The notes below the pieces were generated by a model. The model saw only the letters and a program-made list of their open reading frames with translations, was not told where the DNA came from and did not search any database. DNA of 64,000 nucleotides from positions 1,381,501 through 1,445,500 of the forward strand of contig JADANN010000197.1 of the NCBI GenBank assembly GCA_018806985.1. The letters run 5' to 3'. This document shows positions 22,576-34,599 of this stretch, piece after piece; within the stretch, counting starts at the first letter, position 1, and the number at the start of each line of letters is the position of its first letter. The position numbers and the translations under genes are program-made. The DNA is from Angiostrongylus vasorum (Eukaryota; Nematoda; Chromadorea; Rhabditida; Metastrongylidae).

Positions 22576-22834
22576 CTTTTTTTAATGCTGATTTGAGGCA
22601 AAACTTGGTTTTTCTCTTAATCTACGCGATATAGATTTTAGGGTGGAGCACCGTTTAAGTGGACTGCGAATAGTTATAGGGATTTGTCAACTATTTGAAG
22701 TACGTGCAACGATTGGGTCCCAGTTAGTTTGCTTATAAATCAGCTATCACCTTCGAACTCTTTTCAAGCTTGTTTTTGTCATCAATTTGAAGCCTACTTG
22801 ATACTGAAACCAGTGGAAAACATTTATCGACTGG

Positions 22835-22905
22835 CTTACTCGGATACTTGGACGGCCAGTTTTCACGGGTTGTGCGGACCCCAGCACATTTCCCATTCGT
22901 TTCTT
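22835..22905 (-). repeat. Family C end fragment
   Basis: CGGATACTTGGACGGCCAGT, GGTTGTGCGGACCCCAGC and ACATTTCCCATT match one end of family C in complement. Confidence 0.5.
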
Positions 22906-23109
22906 TGTCTAGCAATCGTCGTCAATCGTGGCAGTTTGATTCGAGTATGCAGGAGGGTGAGAGTCTCATACTGTGACTTTTAAAACAACCGCACCTGAGA
23001 GAACAGCTGATTAACTTTTGTTAAGAACATGACTGCCCGAAGTGTACGGAGCCGTTCTAAGGGATGCCTGCATGCTCGTGGAATTCGATCCATAGTTCTT
23101 TTCGTCTAT

Positions 23110-23345
23110 CTGTCGACTTAATAACTCAAAAGACCGACTTTCTATAAACTTCGGCATAGATAGTTGATATATTTATTTATGTGATCTCATAAACTGATCT
23201 TCTTTAGCCGATCCGAGGTTGGTATAGGTGTTCGTTGACGCTGTCGTTGTTGTTGGTGTTGTTGGTCGATGGCTGACGTTTCGGCGATTTCGCCTTCCTC
23301 AGAGCCTGGACGTATTTCATATTAGAATGCTTTAATTATTCGGTG
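23110..23345 (-). mobile_element. Penelope-like element terminus (solo)
   Basis: AAAAGACCGACTTTCTATAA, ACTTCGGCATAGATAGTTG and TGTTGTTGGTGTTGTTGGTC parallel the terminus at 18190-18330, followed by a hammerhead-like motif at 23271-23307. No coding region adjoins it, so it appears to be a solo terminus. Confidence 0.55.
23271..23307 (-). ncRNA. Hammerhead-ribozyme-like motif, best-preserved copy
   Basis: The - strand order is AGGCT, CTGAGGA, AGGCGAAATCGCC, GAAA, CGTC, AGCC. Helix II pairs GGCG with CGCC around an AAAT loop. Helix I pairs GGCU with AGCC by three Watson-Crick pairs. CUGANGA, GAAA and GUC are intact. Helix III is only the self-complementary ACGU, which in known short-stem hammerheads implies action as a dimer. 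Confidence 0.65.
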
Positions 23346-23539
23346 GAAAAGGCTAAAGTATTAATGAAGATCAAAGTTTGAAATAGATGGTGGGTTAGGA
23401 TGCTATCTGTGGACTGTTTTGTTATTACATGACTGCTCCATTTGTGTTTCGCTATCGATGTATACTCCTGTGGATCCCGAAGATGGGATAGGTTTCGAGG
23501 ACCAAGGCTTCGCATTTCGACTAGATATTGAGAGTTGAC

Positions 23540-23790
23540 GGGTGATTGCTGATGGCAAAATGATCGATAGAACTAGCTGAGAGACAGGCGAAACGAAGGA
23601 ACCGCATGGTGTGGCGGTGAACGCGTTACTCCCCGGAAAGGACAATAGCGCGTTCGTTCCCCACCATAGGCACCTGTGGTCCAGAGTTTTGCAAATATCT
23701 CAAATTCGTTGAAGTTATATTTCGCAGTATACCCTGCCATCAAAAAGAGTGGGCAGTAGGCAAAAAGGTTAAAATTGAGGTATTGAGTGT
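23540..23790 (+). repeat. Family A retroposon copy
   Basis: GGGTGATTGCTGATGGCAAA, GGTGAACGCGTTACTCCCC, GCGTTCGTTCCCCACC and GAGTTTTGCAAATATCTCAA run to CCTGCCATCAAAAAGAGTGG in the forward order. Confidence 0.7.
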
Positions 23791-24009
23791 TGGTTGTATT
23801 TCAGAAGACATCGCTCAAGCGCTCTGTGAGTAGTGCGCAACATTTCTGACGTAGTTAAAGTATCAGTCCAGCCCTCATCACTGCAGCATAACAGAGCGCT
23901 GGGAGGACTGTTCAATCGGAAAGGTGAGCGCGGATTTTCATGTTCCTTAGTTTGTTGGTGCCTTCTCTAAGAGGACCGAATGCGACCCAAGCTGTTCTTC
24001 TTCTTCTGT

Positions 24010-25990
24010 CTAATTAATCCTTCATGTTGTTCTCCACGTTCATTGGTCGGCGAAGGTATACCTACGAGATGATTTCTGTATTCAGTGAACCATCCAGTTT
24101 GATCAGGTCACCTTCGCATCGTGGGTTTTCAATGAACTGGATCTTTTTTCGATTTATGTGTAGCCCGATCTTTTTTTTCTGCTTCGTTGATGGTCGTCGT
24201 CTCTACTTCTTTGTACATCTTAGAAAGATGACAAAGTCGTCGGCGAGAAGAAGGTTCGAAAGGAATTTTTCCATCAATACGTGTGCATTTCTCATCCCAG
24301 TCGAGTGACTTCATTGTCAACTGCAGTGCGGCACCAAACGGCTTTAGAGATATTTTGCAGTCTTGTCGAAATCCTTTTCCTGTGGATATGGTAAGAGGTC
24401 GATAGAGAAGCTGCATTTTCGTCGTGCACCGCCGATAACAGTCAGACAGCGTTCATATGTGGAAGGAGTCCACTTCGTGGTCGACGGGCGCCGATAGGAT
24501 TGCTTTTGTTTCGACACTGTCAAACGCTTCTTCATAGTCGTCAAAGGTAGGTTAGAAATAGAGGAAGGTGGTATTGTAGACAAAATTCGATGACCCTGGA
24601 CCCAGTTTGGATGTGGTCCGTTAAACAAAATTCTTGTCGAAATCCTCCTTGCTCCACTCGTTGCGTCTCATCCAATGTCACTGGTATGCGCGACAAGATA
24701 ATCTTCGTGAAGAGCTTGTAAAGAACACTCAACTATCGCACAATGGTTACAAAGATTCCCACGTTCACCATTCTTGGGCATGATGACCGTGCGCGACTTC
24801 TTCCACAAATCTGGGATTTCTTCCTTTTGGAGGTAGAGTGTCATATGGTTTGCGAGAACATGTAAATTGTGGCTTCCAGGAAAAGGTTGCTGTAGAATTT
24901 TTCTGCTACTAATTCCATGTCATGCTTCGATGTATTGGTGATCCTATCTTTTTTTCGTCGAGGCTGACAGCGAATCGTTACACTGACACAAGTCCCGACG
25001 GCGTTTCTTCAGACAGGTTCTTTTTTTCGTTCCGCTTCTAATAGTTTCTTCTGCTTGTATTAATCTAGAACTTGCTCAAAAAACTCTTCTTCAGCTGGTA
25101 TTTATTAATATTTGTATTAAGCGTGCGAGTAGAAACAAGCTTCAGCTTCCTCCTCTTCTCGAGCAACTCCATAACGGTAATGGAGATGCGATCTGATATT
25201 TTCGCTTGAGGAATTGAGGCGAATTCAGCGCAACTTTTCAGTCCTTCGACAAACAGCACGTAGTCTTTGACTGGGTGTTCTTTTTATCTGCCAGCCACGT
25301 TTTGATAGGATTTTGTTAAGAATGTCCTGTTCATGTACAAATAGACCTTTTTTCGTGGTCGATGACATGATTTCTTTCCCAGGTTAAGGGTGAATCGAAT
25401 CTTCGCGTGAAGAAGGTCGTGATCAAATCCGCCCCAGAATGATAGAACTGCCGATGTTACAAGTGGGCACAATATTCTGTTTGTCAGAATATGGTAGAGC
25501 ACCCATGAGTTGTACCGTTAGGAGACTCCCATATACAGCGACGTCTTTCGTTCTTCTAGGGAAAACATAGAAAAGGAAGAGTTTTCATAGAAGAGGCTGT
25601 TGCAGACAAGATTAATGCGGGACCGTTTCTATTCTCATTCCTTTCTTCTACTCCAAATTTTTCCGGTCCTATATTCGCTCTCCTCAAGATTTCCTATTCT
25701 GGCGCTGAAGTCTCTTACAATAAATTTCTAGTACGACTTATCATTGCGGATAACATCCTTCAGCTAATAGTAAAGCGCATCTAATTGCTACTTATCACTC
25801 GCATCGCTCGACGAATACCAATTGATGATACTGATCTCCTTATGACGCGTTACTTGAGGACGGAGTACGTCCATGTGAGGGGACAGGATATAGTACGAAT
25901 TGACGAGATCTTGGAAAGGTGATTACTACTTGAGCAAAGATGAATACTATTGATCGGATTTAGTTGGGAAGAGGTGCCAGCATCAGAAAA
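24010..25990 (-). mobile_element. RTE-type non-LTR retrotransposon, second subfamily, inactive
   Basis: The - strand gives, from high to low coordinates, an endonuclease end (HDLLHAKIRFTLNLGKKSCH), an RT segment (LYKLFTKIILSRIPVTLDET, then GGFRQEF) and RT palm remnants (ISLKPFGAALQLTMKSLDWD with KCTRIDGK). The frames are broken several times and the motif after IDGK has no ADD. It differs in sequence from the copies at 3.5-5.9 and 62-64 kb. Confidence 0.75.
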
Positions 25991-27090
25991 AAAATAAAGG
26001 CGCTCATATTGGCTTAAACTAAATTATTGATCTCGATTCAAATGGTACTTTTTAGTGTTGGCATATTTTGCTTACGAAGATTTAATGAAAACTAACTGAA
26101 CAAAGAATCTTTCGGCATTCAACTCCTGGTGCGGCATCGTTATGGACATTGAAAACCTGCACCTGCACCGATTTCGGCTACTTTCAATCATCGGACTGAT
26201 CCTATAGCATCTTTGACAGTCCTACTCCTGTGAAGTTCGTTTTTTCAAAATAGTACAAGAACCGCAGATAAAGAAGAGTGTTGATATTTCCGCCTATTCA
26301 ACAATGCGTACTCGTAACAAGGGACAATGCCGACTAAACTGAGATATACTGTAACGCTACCTTTAAAAGTAACAATAGAACGCATTAATACTTTAGGAGA
26401 CCCTCGAAACATCAAATCCAACGATACGGTAATTGGATAATTATCTGCGAAGAATGATTTGGTATGCATAGTCATGCTTACACTCGATGGTCTCGCTTTA
26501 GGGTTTTACTTTTGTCGTCGTGTCAAACCCGTCACCTAAAGCTTAGTTGAAGCCACTATCGAAATCTTTGTCACAAGACAAATACAAGTTTATTTACATC
26601 AATATGGTGAAGCACACCAAAACATGAAGCATTCAAAATGGGTTTCCATGAATGCAGAGAAAAAAATAGTTCCTTTTCCAAAATAGAAACAGTGTTGTTT
26701 TGCTTACTTCACGCAACAATGCCTTCAAAAAAATTCCTACAAACAAAGAGGCTGTAAACATGAAATGATGGGTATAATAGAGACCCACGCTATCTATACC
26801 TAGACATGGGATACTCTACTAACCAATTGTTAATTATTTTAAAAAATCAGAATATCTTCACATCGCACTCCTTCGATAACAAAGAATTACTAGCCCACGC
26901 TTTCAAGCGGCATCAGAACGTTTTTGTTCAACTGAGGGCTTGAACCTCACCACAAATTTAATATTTTTTTAGTATGCACGCACAAATGTCGCCAGGACGA
27001 ATAGGAGGTATGGTGGACGGCGCAACTTCAAGGCAAGAATGAATCACTCCATTACATCGGATGGCTTTGAGAATCGGGCAAAGTGTGATA
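25990..27090. other. No recognised gene
   Basis: Upstream exons of the S28 fragment at 27097 were looked for here on the + strand and not found. Short open frames only. Confidence 0.3.
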
Positions 27091-27096
27091 TTTCAG

Positions 27097-27400
27097 GGTA
27101 CAAACGTTATCATTCCGAAGGGGTCCATCGATCCATGGCACGCGCTCGGAAAATACACCTCTAACGATCCGACAGTGGTGTGGTATCTAATCAACGGTAA
27201 GTCCGACTCGTTGAAACGGCCGAATTGTCCCGTGTTTGCTTGAAATATTAGTCCCAAACACTTAGAGGATACCACTAGGAATTTAGGGACAGCACACTGT
27301 GCTGACATGTAGCCGGCTCGCCATGAAGATGTGCCTGGCCTAGCATCGGTACGACTTCTTATACAGCCGAACATTACTAAGTGGATAGCGGATGAACCGA
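27097..27400 (+). pseudogene. S28 serine carboxypeptidase C-terminal fragment
   Basis: The exon 27097-27196 (acceptor TTTCAG, donor AACG|GTAAGT) reads NVIIPKGSIDPWHALGKYTS, with the catalytic Asp context SIDPWH intact. The next exon from 27287 (acceptor ATTTAG) reads GTAHCADM and then TAG where the family has Tyr. The frame continues as PARHEDVPGLASVRLLIQPN. Phases of the two exons agree. It is close to the pseudogene at 810-8911 but in the opposite orientation. No upstream exon was found. Confidence 0.75.
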
Positions 27401-27960
27401 CACATTCCACTACGATTAACATCTCTACGATCGCAAAGGGCTGTTCGTATTTATACGGTGGGACTATGATTTCTCTGGTCTCATTCCTTCGTGTGAGAAC
27501 TCGACCTACTCTTCTGTTCACACCTTCAAACTGACATCTGGTTTATTCAATAATAATTTTTTCCGGCTAATTTACTATTAAAATGCAAATCGACTCTTTG
27601 TGGCTTACTGAGCATTACCGTTTCTCGAGCCGAGTTTCTTTTTCCTATCCATATCGAACTACTTAGTCGAGCAGCTGCACTGGAATTCTTTACGATGTTC
27701 CTAGATTGATGACCTAAGCTTTTCTCCTATCAGAGAAAAGGCATCAGTAATAACCGGATTTTCAACCTTCGTCATTCTCTCGATTTCCATAATGATGACA
27801 ACGAAGGATATACTATTATGATGAAGAATGGTTTCTTTTGGAAATACAGTGTACATGCTAAAAATGAGAGGGACATCTTTCCAGCGTAAAATAAATCAAT
27901 TTTTTTTCTTTATATTCTCGTTAGCAAACATGTATTATTTTCTTTCTTCATTTGCAGACA

Positions 27961-27999
27961 AGCTGACGTTTCGGAGGAGTTCGCCTTCCTTAGATCTTG
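27961..27999 (-). ncRNA. Decayed hammerhead-like motif
   Basis: The - strand reads CTAAGGA instead of CTGAGGA, so the essential G of the first core box is lost. GAAA and CGTC remain. Expected to be inactive. Confidence 0.5.
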
Positions 28000-28751
28000 G
28001 AAAGTTGAAGTTGATCCGCAATCTAGCGAGCCAAACGCCTCCATAATCAAACAGAGAAAATGACAAACCAAGATTTCAATCACATTGAACACAGAATGGT
28101 TTCTTTGCACATTCACCGCTTTTTATGAATCTTTCATTGAACATGTCACGTGCAGCGGCACAGAGTACACATGGAAGCGTAATGTGCCCCTTCCATCAGA
28201 ATAACAGGTTTAAGTACTGCCCAATATCACGCGTGGTTATGAGACATTCCCCCTCTGCGGTCCATTTTCGGAATCTTGGAATTAATCCAGAATGCCTCCA
28301 GAGTTTTGCGCACTTGTGTTTTCGATTCCTGTGCGAGGATCGTAACTTTTACTTCAAAATCTTCTCTGTTTTGTCTCTGCGTCCTATGCATGCCTAGTGG
28401 AGTGTTTAGTTTACGTTTGTCGACTAGGTGTTATTTTATACGAACGCAGAATGGTCTGCCCGTTTCACCAACGTATTCGTCCCCGCACGCTTTACAAGAG
28501 ATCAGATAAACTGTACCCGAACTCATGCAGTCACTGTGTATATCGTTAGGGCAATTTATGCAATTTTGCGTCGTACACAGACGCTCATACAGACGGTTAC
28601 GAACTAGCTGGCATACTAGAGTGCTCGGTGGCATTACGGTTACCGAATTCTCTAGACCCTAGGCTCTTCTTAAGCAACTCTTTATAGCTGCATTTATCTC
28701 ATTTGATATGAAGGACAGGATAAACGGGATCTTATTATTGCTAGAATTATT

Positions 28752-29090
28752 CATATAATGCTGAGATATTTACAAAACTCCGGACTGCAGGTGTCTGCGG
28801 TGGGGATCGAACGCGCTATTGTCCTTTCCGGGGAGTAAAGCGTTTACCACCACACCATGTGGGTCCTTCGTTTCGCTTGTCTCTCAGCTAGTTCTTTCGA
28901 TCACTTGCAATCAGCAATCACCCATCAACGGGATTGGTCTGGGGAGCCCAAATCGGCATTGAGCCCAGTTAAACTGAGGCTTTACTCCAGTTCGGAGTTT
29001 TGCAAATATCTCAACGTTATATAAGTTACATTTCGCAACATACCCTGCCATTAAAAAAGAATAGGCAGTAAATAAAAAGGCTGAGATTGT
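28752..29090 (-). repeat. Family A retroposon with 12-bp target-site duplication
   Basis: GCTAGAATTATT stands at both 28740-28751 and 29091-29102, which delimits a 339-bp insertion. Inside, the - strand has GGTGTGGTGGTAAACGCTTT, an A-box-like region, and GCGTTCGATCCCCACC, which contains GTTCGATCC, a perfect B-box match. The insertion splits a Penelope-like remnant, so it is the younger element. Confidence 0.85.
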
Positions 29091-29339
29091 GCTAGAATTA
29101 TTACTTAGGGGCTTGGGTTTTCCTCTACACCTACCCCGGGGATCTACAGTTTCGTAGCCATTGGAAATGGCCATTTACCTCGCAAGTTCCTGGACTTCTC
29201 CTTCTGCTCTCTTCCTGTTCACACGTTGGTTGCTGTTCAAAACATGTTTCTTATAGGCGCCATTTTGACGTTTTGACGTACATGGGCTGAGAGGAGAGGT
29301 AATGAACCGCTATGTTTTTTACTCCTTGGGTTTCGACAT

Positions 29340-30075
29340 TCGGACACTCTAAGACTGCAGCTGGTTTTTAACTGCCTAAATGACCGTCTGTGTACAACGA
29401 AAAAACTGCATAATTTGCGTCAACGGTAGAGGTGGTTACTGCATGAGTTCGGCTACGGTGTACCTCATCTCTTGTAAAGCGTGTGCGATGAATACATTTG
29501 CGAAGCGGGTAGACCACTCTGCGTTCGTATAAAAAGAACACCTAGTCGGCAAACGTAAACCAAACACTCCACTAGGCACGCATAGGACTCAGAGACATAA
29601 CGGAGAAGATTTTGAAGTAGAAGTCACTATCCTTGCACAGGAATCGAGGATATCATTGCGTAAAACTCTTGAAGCATTTTGGATTAATTCCAAAAATCCA
29701 AAAATGAACCGTAAGGAGGAGTGTCTTGATATTGCGCGTGACCTCGCCCCATACCTCAGGCTCATTCATTGAATAATGACCTGACATAGGCACATTCTTC
29801 ACTCATGTATAACTCTGTGCGGCTGCTCAACACCAGTTAACTGGAAGACTTACAACGAATAAAACGGTGGGTGTTTAAAACAAGCTGTTTATTATGCGAA
29901 TGCAAATTTATATGTTAATTTCTATCTGCTAGGGTTACGGAAGTGTTTGGCTGAGTAGACCGCGTCTCAATTTGACCTTTCCAGGCTCTGAGAAGCCAAA
30001 ACCGCCGAAACGTCAGCGGTTGTATCCTAACAAATTCTACAACATCAACCTCGCGTTTGCTTATCGAGCAAAAAC
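29340..30075 (+). mobile_element. Penelope-like retroelement fragment
   Basis: The + strand shows remnants of the same C-terminal coding region (GTCTGTGTACAACG, GAGTTCGGCTACGGTGTACC, TCGTATAAAAAGAACACC) and the family's 3' part, with a decayed hammerhead-like motif at 29983-30018. It is in inverted orientation to the copy at 27950-29335. Confidence 0.65.
29983..30018 (+). ncRNA. Decayed hammerhead-like motif
   Basis: The + strand reads AGGCT, CTGAGAA, GCCAAAACCGCC, GAAA, CGTC, AGC. A base is missing or changed in the CTGANGA box and helix II is shifted. Likely inactive. Confidence 0.45.
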
Positions 30076-30309
30076 AGTGAATTATCAATCAGTGCGAAGT
30101 TAATAGAAAGTATGTCTCGGGAATTCCTTGAATTTCTTGGGAATTCTTGAAAAAAATTGGAACTGAGAAAAGGAATTGAGAAAAAAAAAGAAAAAAAGTT
30201 GATAAATCTAGACATTGAAGCGACAGGTGCACTAGCATTATTTTGACATTTCCTCTGGCACGATCGTCCAGATTCCCAATACCTAACAGTATTTTGGTCA
30301 TCTTGTATA

Positions 30310-30605
30310 TGTCTTAAGAAAGGATAAAAGGATAAAGCTCTTGGCGTTGATCAATGCCTGAGGGATGCGCCATACAATCGACTTCATAAAGCATTGTTGA
30401 AGGTGATTTAATGCATATCTGGCCTTTACAATGACTCGCGATGGCCTACCGATGTATCGAGCCAGTGCTGCTATCCTCCCAGACAAGTCTGGCACCAATT
30501 TTTCGAACTCGGAGGGATAAAGGGCTTGATGTGCCATGGGCGCTAAGATCGATTCCACGTGCGTGCTGCTGGGCGCCTCCGACCACTGCGCCACACGCGC
30601 CCCTA
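30310..30605 (-). repeat. tRNA-headed SINE (SINE-1) copy
   Basis: On the - strand the head GTGTGGCGCAGTGGTCGGAG matches the A-box consensus exactly and GGAATCGATC the B-box region. The body ends in CCAAGAGCTTTATCCTTTTA with a simple tail. This is one of the best-preserved copies. Confidence 0.8.
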
Positions 30606-31209
30606 CGTCTTAGACATTTTCATTTGATAATGTATCCTGTCAATATTTAGTTCTTTTTTAACTGGCTCTGCTTCCACTCTCACTAGCATATTCTACTTCT
30701 TTCAAGAAAAAGAAGAGTGTTGACGGATTATTCCAGTAAAGATGCTTAGCAATTCTGTGGAACAGTTATAAGAAAAATATTCGCGCCGCTTGATCTCGAA
30801 TGAATTCGAGAGTTTGTTGCACATAAAGCGACATCTTAAAGCTGAGCATTCCTACCTATCTATGTAGTCCTTACAAAATAAGGGCGCAAAACTCTGAGGT
30901 GGGTTTAATTTAACACTTTGCATTACAAAAGTAACGACCCATAGACTATTGCACAAAGTAATCTTTTGAAAGATTTGAGACAAAAGTAACCCAAACGCTA
31001 GGTTATAGAACTACCCAAATTTCGATGGGGGGATATCAGGGCAAAGCCGGCAATAGTTCGTAATGGAATGATTCACCTATATCTATTAATTGTAGCGAAT
31101 GCTCAACAGCGGAGGTCTTAACCACTCAATGCGACTTTTCTGAGAAGACCAACGATTTGAAACCTGCTAAATGCTGATTCGAATCATTGCATATTGATTA
31201 ACCTTAAAA

Positions 31210-32240
31210 TATTTGATATAACTGAAAAGACCGAGTTTATAAAATCTTACGAGCTGCCCTTGTTGAGCTAACGCGAGGTTGGTAAAGGTTGCCATTGTTG
31301 GTGTTGTTGCGGTGGTTCGACAGCCGACGTTTAATCGACTACGCGTTCTTCAGAATCTGGACTTCTTTTATGCAGCGATGTCAATATAAGCCGGCGAATT
31401 ATCCTAAAGAAAATTTAGCAGGTAAATAACCGCCATCTGGTTTAAAAACTACCCACCACGCTGTTGCCCGTGGGTCTGCCCGTGTGTTGCCCATGTTGGA
31501 TGACGAGACCTACTCAGGTCAAGAATCAATTTGAAATAAGGCCAGGTCATATGTAGTAAGGCGTTGGTTTTTTTCCGACCGTCTCTGGACTTTTGAAATT
31601 TATCCAAAGCTCCTCGAGAGCCTTGCGAATTGATGTGTTTGATTCCTATGCTAGGATCAGGTCACGCACTTCGAAATCATCACCATTGTGCTTCCGTTCT
31701 TTATGAGTACTTAGAAGAGTACTTTGTCTAATTTTAGGTTTTCCATTTAGATCTTCATTTGTGCAGACACAAAGTGGTCTACTGTTGCCCCAATCTCTTC
31801 TCCAGCTCAAGCCTTACATGAGATGAAGGATATTGTATTTGAGCTTATGCAATCCGTGAATCTCCAGTTAAGACAGACCATACAGTTTTCTGAGCTGCGC
31901 AAACGACCATAGACGAGGTTGCGGGCCAAATGAGGACGTAGGGTACTAGGTGGCTTATCAATAACTGATGCAGAATTTTAATTACCATTCCTCAGTCATC
32001 TCTTAATAGTGCAACGCATTTGATATGAACGGTGCTTGAAATATATCTTATTTAGGTTCAAACACTGTTTTACGGCATAACCCTATCTCTTGGTCTGCCC
32101 ATATGGTTTCTGCATAGCAACCACTGGAAATGGCCATTTTTCGTGCCAGGTTTAGTGATTCATTTCTTTCTCCTTCTGATGTGCGCACAACGACGCTTGC
32201 ACAGCTGAGCTTTGTGCATCATGTTAACCCTTCCGCGACC
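31210..32240 (-). mobile_element. Penelope-like retroelement fragment, divergent subfamily
   Basis: The - strand contains C-terminal coding remnants (NTISFISCKA) followed by a 3' region with a strongly decayed hammerhead-like motif at 31322-31360 and the terminus AAAAGACCGAGTTTATAAAA. Upstream remnants to about 32240 match the coding blocks near 29150 and 20200. Confidence 0.6.
31322..31360 (-). ncRNA. Strongly decayed hammerhead-like motif
   Basis: CTGAAGA and CGTC are still recognisable, but GAAA has become TTAA. Expected inactive. Confidence 0.4.
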
Positions 32241-33335
32241 ACGGCTAATTTCGCGTAGGTAGCACTGGCCAATGCCTTATTTTAGCACGCTTGCAATGCG
32301 CGTTGATATCAACACGTACCGTCCGCTATATCTGTCAAGAAAAACCGCAGACTTTTTCCTAAAAATTTTCGCTCCATAACTCGGTTCGTTCACACAATTT
32401 CCATATCTTTTCAAATTTCACGTAACCAATATGTTTTTCCATGCTACCATGTTCCTGAGCCACATTTAGCTTTTTGTGTACAATGAAAAAAAACTCGTCC
32501 TTCATATAACCACAGTTCTATCGGCATTCCGCATCGATTTTTACGATGTTTGAAGTCCGTTTCGATGTATTTCCATGTCTTTTATCCCAATTCCACATGT
32601 TTGCTACAGTTCCTAACAGTGGACGAAAATGAATGAGTCATCAATTAGTGACTAAAAATCGAATTATTCTGTGTCTGGGTTATTTTGACAACGTGTAACA
32701 AGCATAATTTCGATGGGATTTTCAGCAAGAGTCGGAAACAAAAGGTTGATACAGTGGCGAATTTCTTAAAGTCTTAGTTGAACAATGTGAGGTAAGAAGA
32801 TGGGACGTTGAGCACTTGGATGATGATGATGAACCGAAGAAGGATAACTGCTCACACTGTTTACAAAGGTTCCTTCTTTCGTTTACGTCTTTTGCTATGT
32901 TGCATACTGCCCAGTAACTATGCTCCATATAAAAACGTTCCGTTTTCTTACTATTTTATTTCCTTTTATAAAGCACCCGCTTTTGCTGTTGTTTGTTTGT
33001 CGCTTGGACACTCATTCCTCGTTCCATTGCAGTCTTCCACCTACTATCGTTTTGTACGCGCTCGTGAATTGCTAAAGAACCAAAAATTTTAGTAGCGTCA
33101 TGTTAGTGAATGAGGATCTCCAAATTTTGCTCAATCAACTTCTCATAGGCACTGGTTATGAAGAGGTTGCTAATGATGGTGAAACAAGAACTGAATGCAG
33201 GTGAGCAGTCAGTTGTGATAGTGAGTTTCTGGAACAAACCCTTCAATTTCGGTTGGTCTAGTGTTTACATTAACCTTAACTGGCCCTTATAGGAGAAACA
33301 CGAAAAAAATGGATGCTAATAGTGGACACAGACAA
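32240..33335. other. No recognised gene
   Basis: AT-rich sequence with short open frames (for example 32808-33092 +). None shows a family motif or supported splice sites. Confidence 0.3.
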
Positions 33336-33337
33336 AG

Positions 33338-33440
33338 GGGGCGCGTGGCGCAGTGGCTGGAGGCGCCCAGCAGCACGCACGTGGAGTGGATCCCTGTGCC
33401 CATGGCCTACCAAACGCTCCATCCCTCCGCGGTCGGCCTT
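33338..33440 (+). repeat. tRNA-headed SINE (SINE-1) copy, truncated
   Basis: The head GCGCGTGGCGCAGTGGCTGG and the block GCCCATGGCCTACCAAACGC are kept, but the copy ends after CCCTCCGCGGTCGG. Confidence 0.7.
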
Positions 33441-34599
33441 TTTGTTTTTTTTCAACCATTGAAATCGACTCGTATAGTCGCGAAAGGGTTAAGCGTGACG
33501 GCCGCAAAGACGGAAATACAAATCGTCAAGCGCATTCTGAGTACAGTCGCTTCGTACGTCATATTTGCGGTTCGTAAAATGATCTCATATGTAACCTAAG
33601 TGATGCCCTATTAATCGCTACGTCTGCTTGGAATACTTAAATGATCCGCCGTCATACGCTGGCCCTAGCATTCCTTCTCTTTGCCTCAATGTCTGGCAGC
33701 CGTCATCTACTGATGTGGTCCGATTTGTATGTGGATTCATTTGCAATGATTCGTGGTCTTTTCTCCTCATATGTCGAATTTTGGTCGGGTGTGGTTTTCT
33801 CCGAAGTCCGGAGATAGCCGTGCTCGATCGTTTTCAGCACTTCAGCACAGGTATTCGTGAACCCTTACAAATCGGAAGGAGAGTTTTCTTCTTTTCAACT
33901 CCGATTCTTTTTAGAACAGTGGCGAAACCTGCGACCAGTCGACTGCCGCTCAAGAAAATCAAAAGCTGAACCAATGAGAACTTTATTAGCCTAAGCCGAA
34001 AATTATTCCCACTTTCATCTTGCCACTTCCATTACACTTTTCTCAGTCTACACTAAATTCATGCAATCCACGCGTCAACATTTATTAGACTTTTCTTTGA
34101 TAAATTTGAGCTTTAAGTCTGTCTTACGGGGTCTATGAAAGTATTTGCCTCAATAGACGGCTTTCCAACTCCTGAAGAAGAAGATATCCACCGACGCGAT
34201 GGCCAGTGTGAAGCAATTTTTTTTCTTTTGAAATAACCTCGTGTCTGCTCATCAAGAGAACAAAAGTTTCTGTCGAATGTTCTGAACTTACATACTTACT
34301 TCCACTTAACTCCTTTTCAAACCATCGATACGCTGTACACCCGGCAGTACTCGTCGAAAAGTCTTTAGGAAGTTTCTGTCTAAAAAGGTTTAGAAATAAA
34401 AGGCCTCTAACGCTCTCTTTCATCCTCAGCGAGCAGAGCCGAAGTAAAGATCCGGTACGCGATGCGACGATTCGAGAGCTCAGTAGTGTCATTCACTTCA
34501 CTGGAAACATAATTGACAGATTAAAGGGGGTTTAGAATTTCACGTTGTTCACTTCTCAAACATTGGAAGATCATCTACGAAGGAATGAAGCGGTATTTT

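Larger units (their letters stand above)
27950..29335 (-). mobile_element. Penelope-like retroelement fragment interrupted by a family A insertion
   Basis: The - strand frame at 28634-28431 reads NCINCPNDIHSDC, GTVYLISCKACGDEYVGETG and RPFCVRIK, the GIY-YIG core. A decayed hammerhead-like motif lies downstream at 27961-27999. Upstream coding remnants continue to about 29335 after the 339-bp family A insertion at 28752-29090. Reverse transcriptase motifs are not recognisable. Confidence 0.75.

Noticed and set aside
22395..22634. Leu/Ser-rich open frame
   Set aside because: It is a translation of the CT microsatellite.
27093..27521. 142-codon open frame on the - strand
   Set aside because: It is the antisense of two S28 peptidase exons on the + strand, which show family motifs and matching splice phases.
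30560..30605. tRNA gene suggested by A- and B-box matches
   Set aside because: The sequence is the head of a dispersed SINE with a constant non-tRNA body and does not fold into a full cloverleaf by eye.
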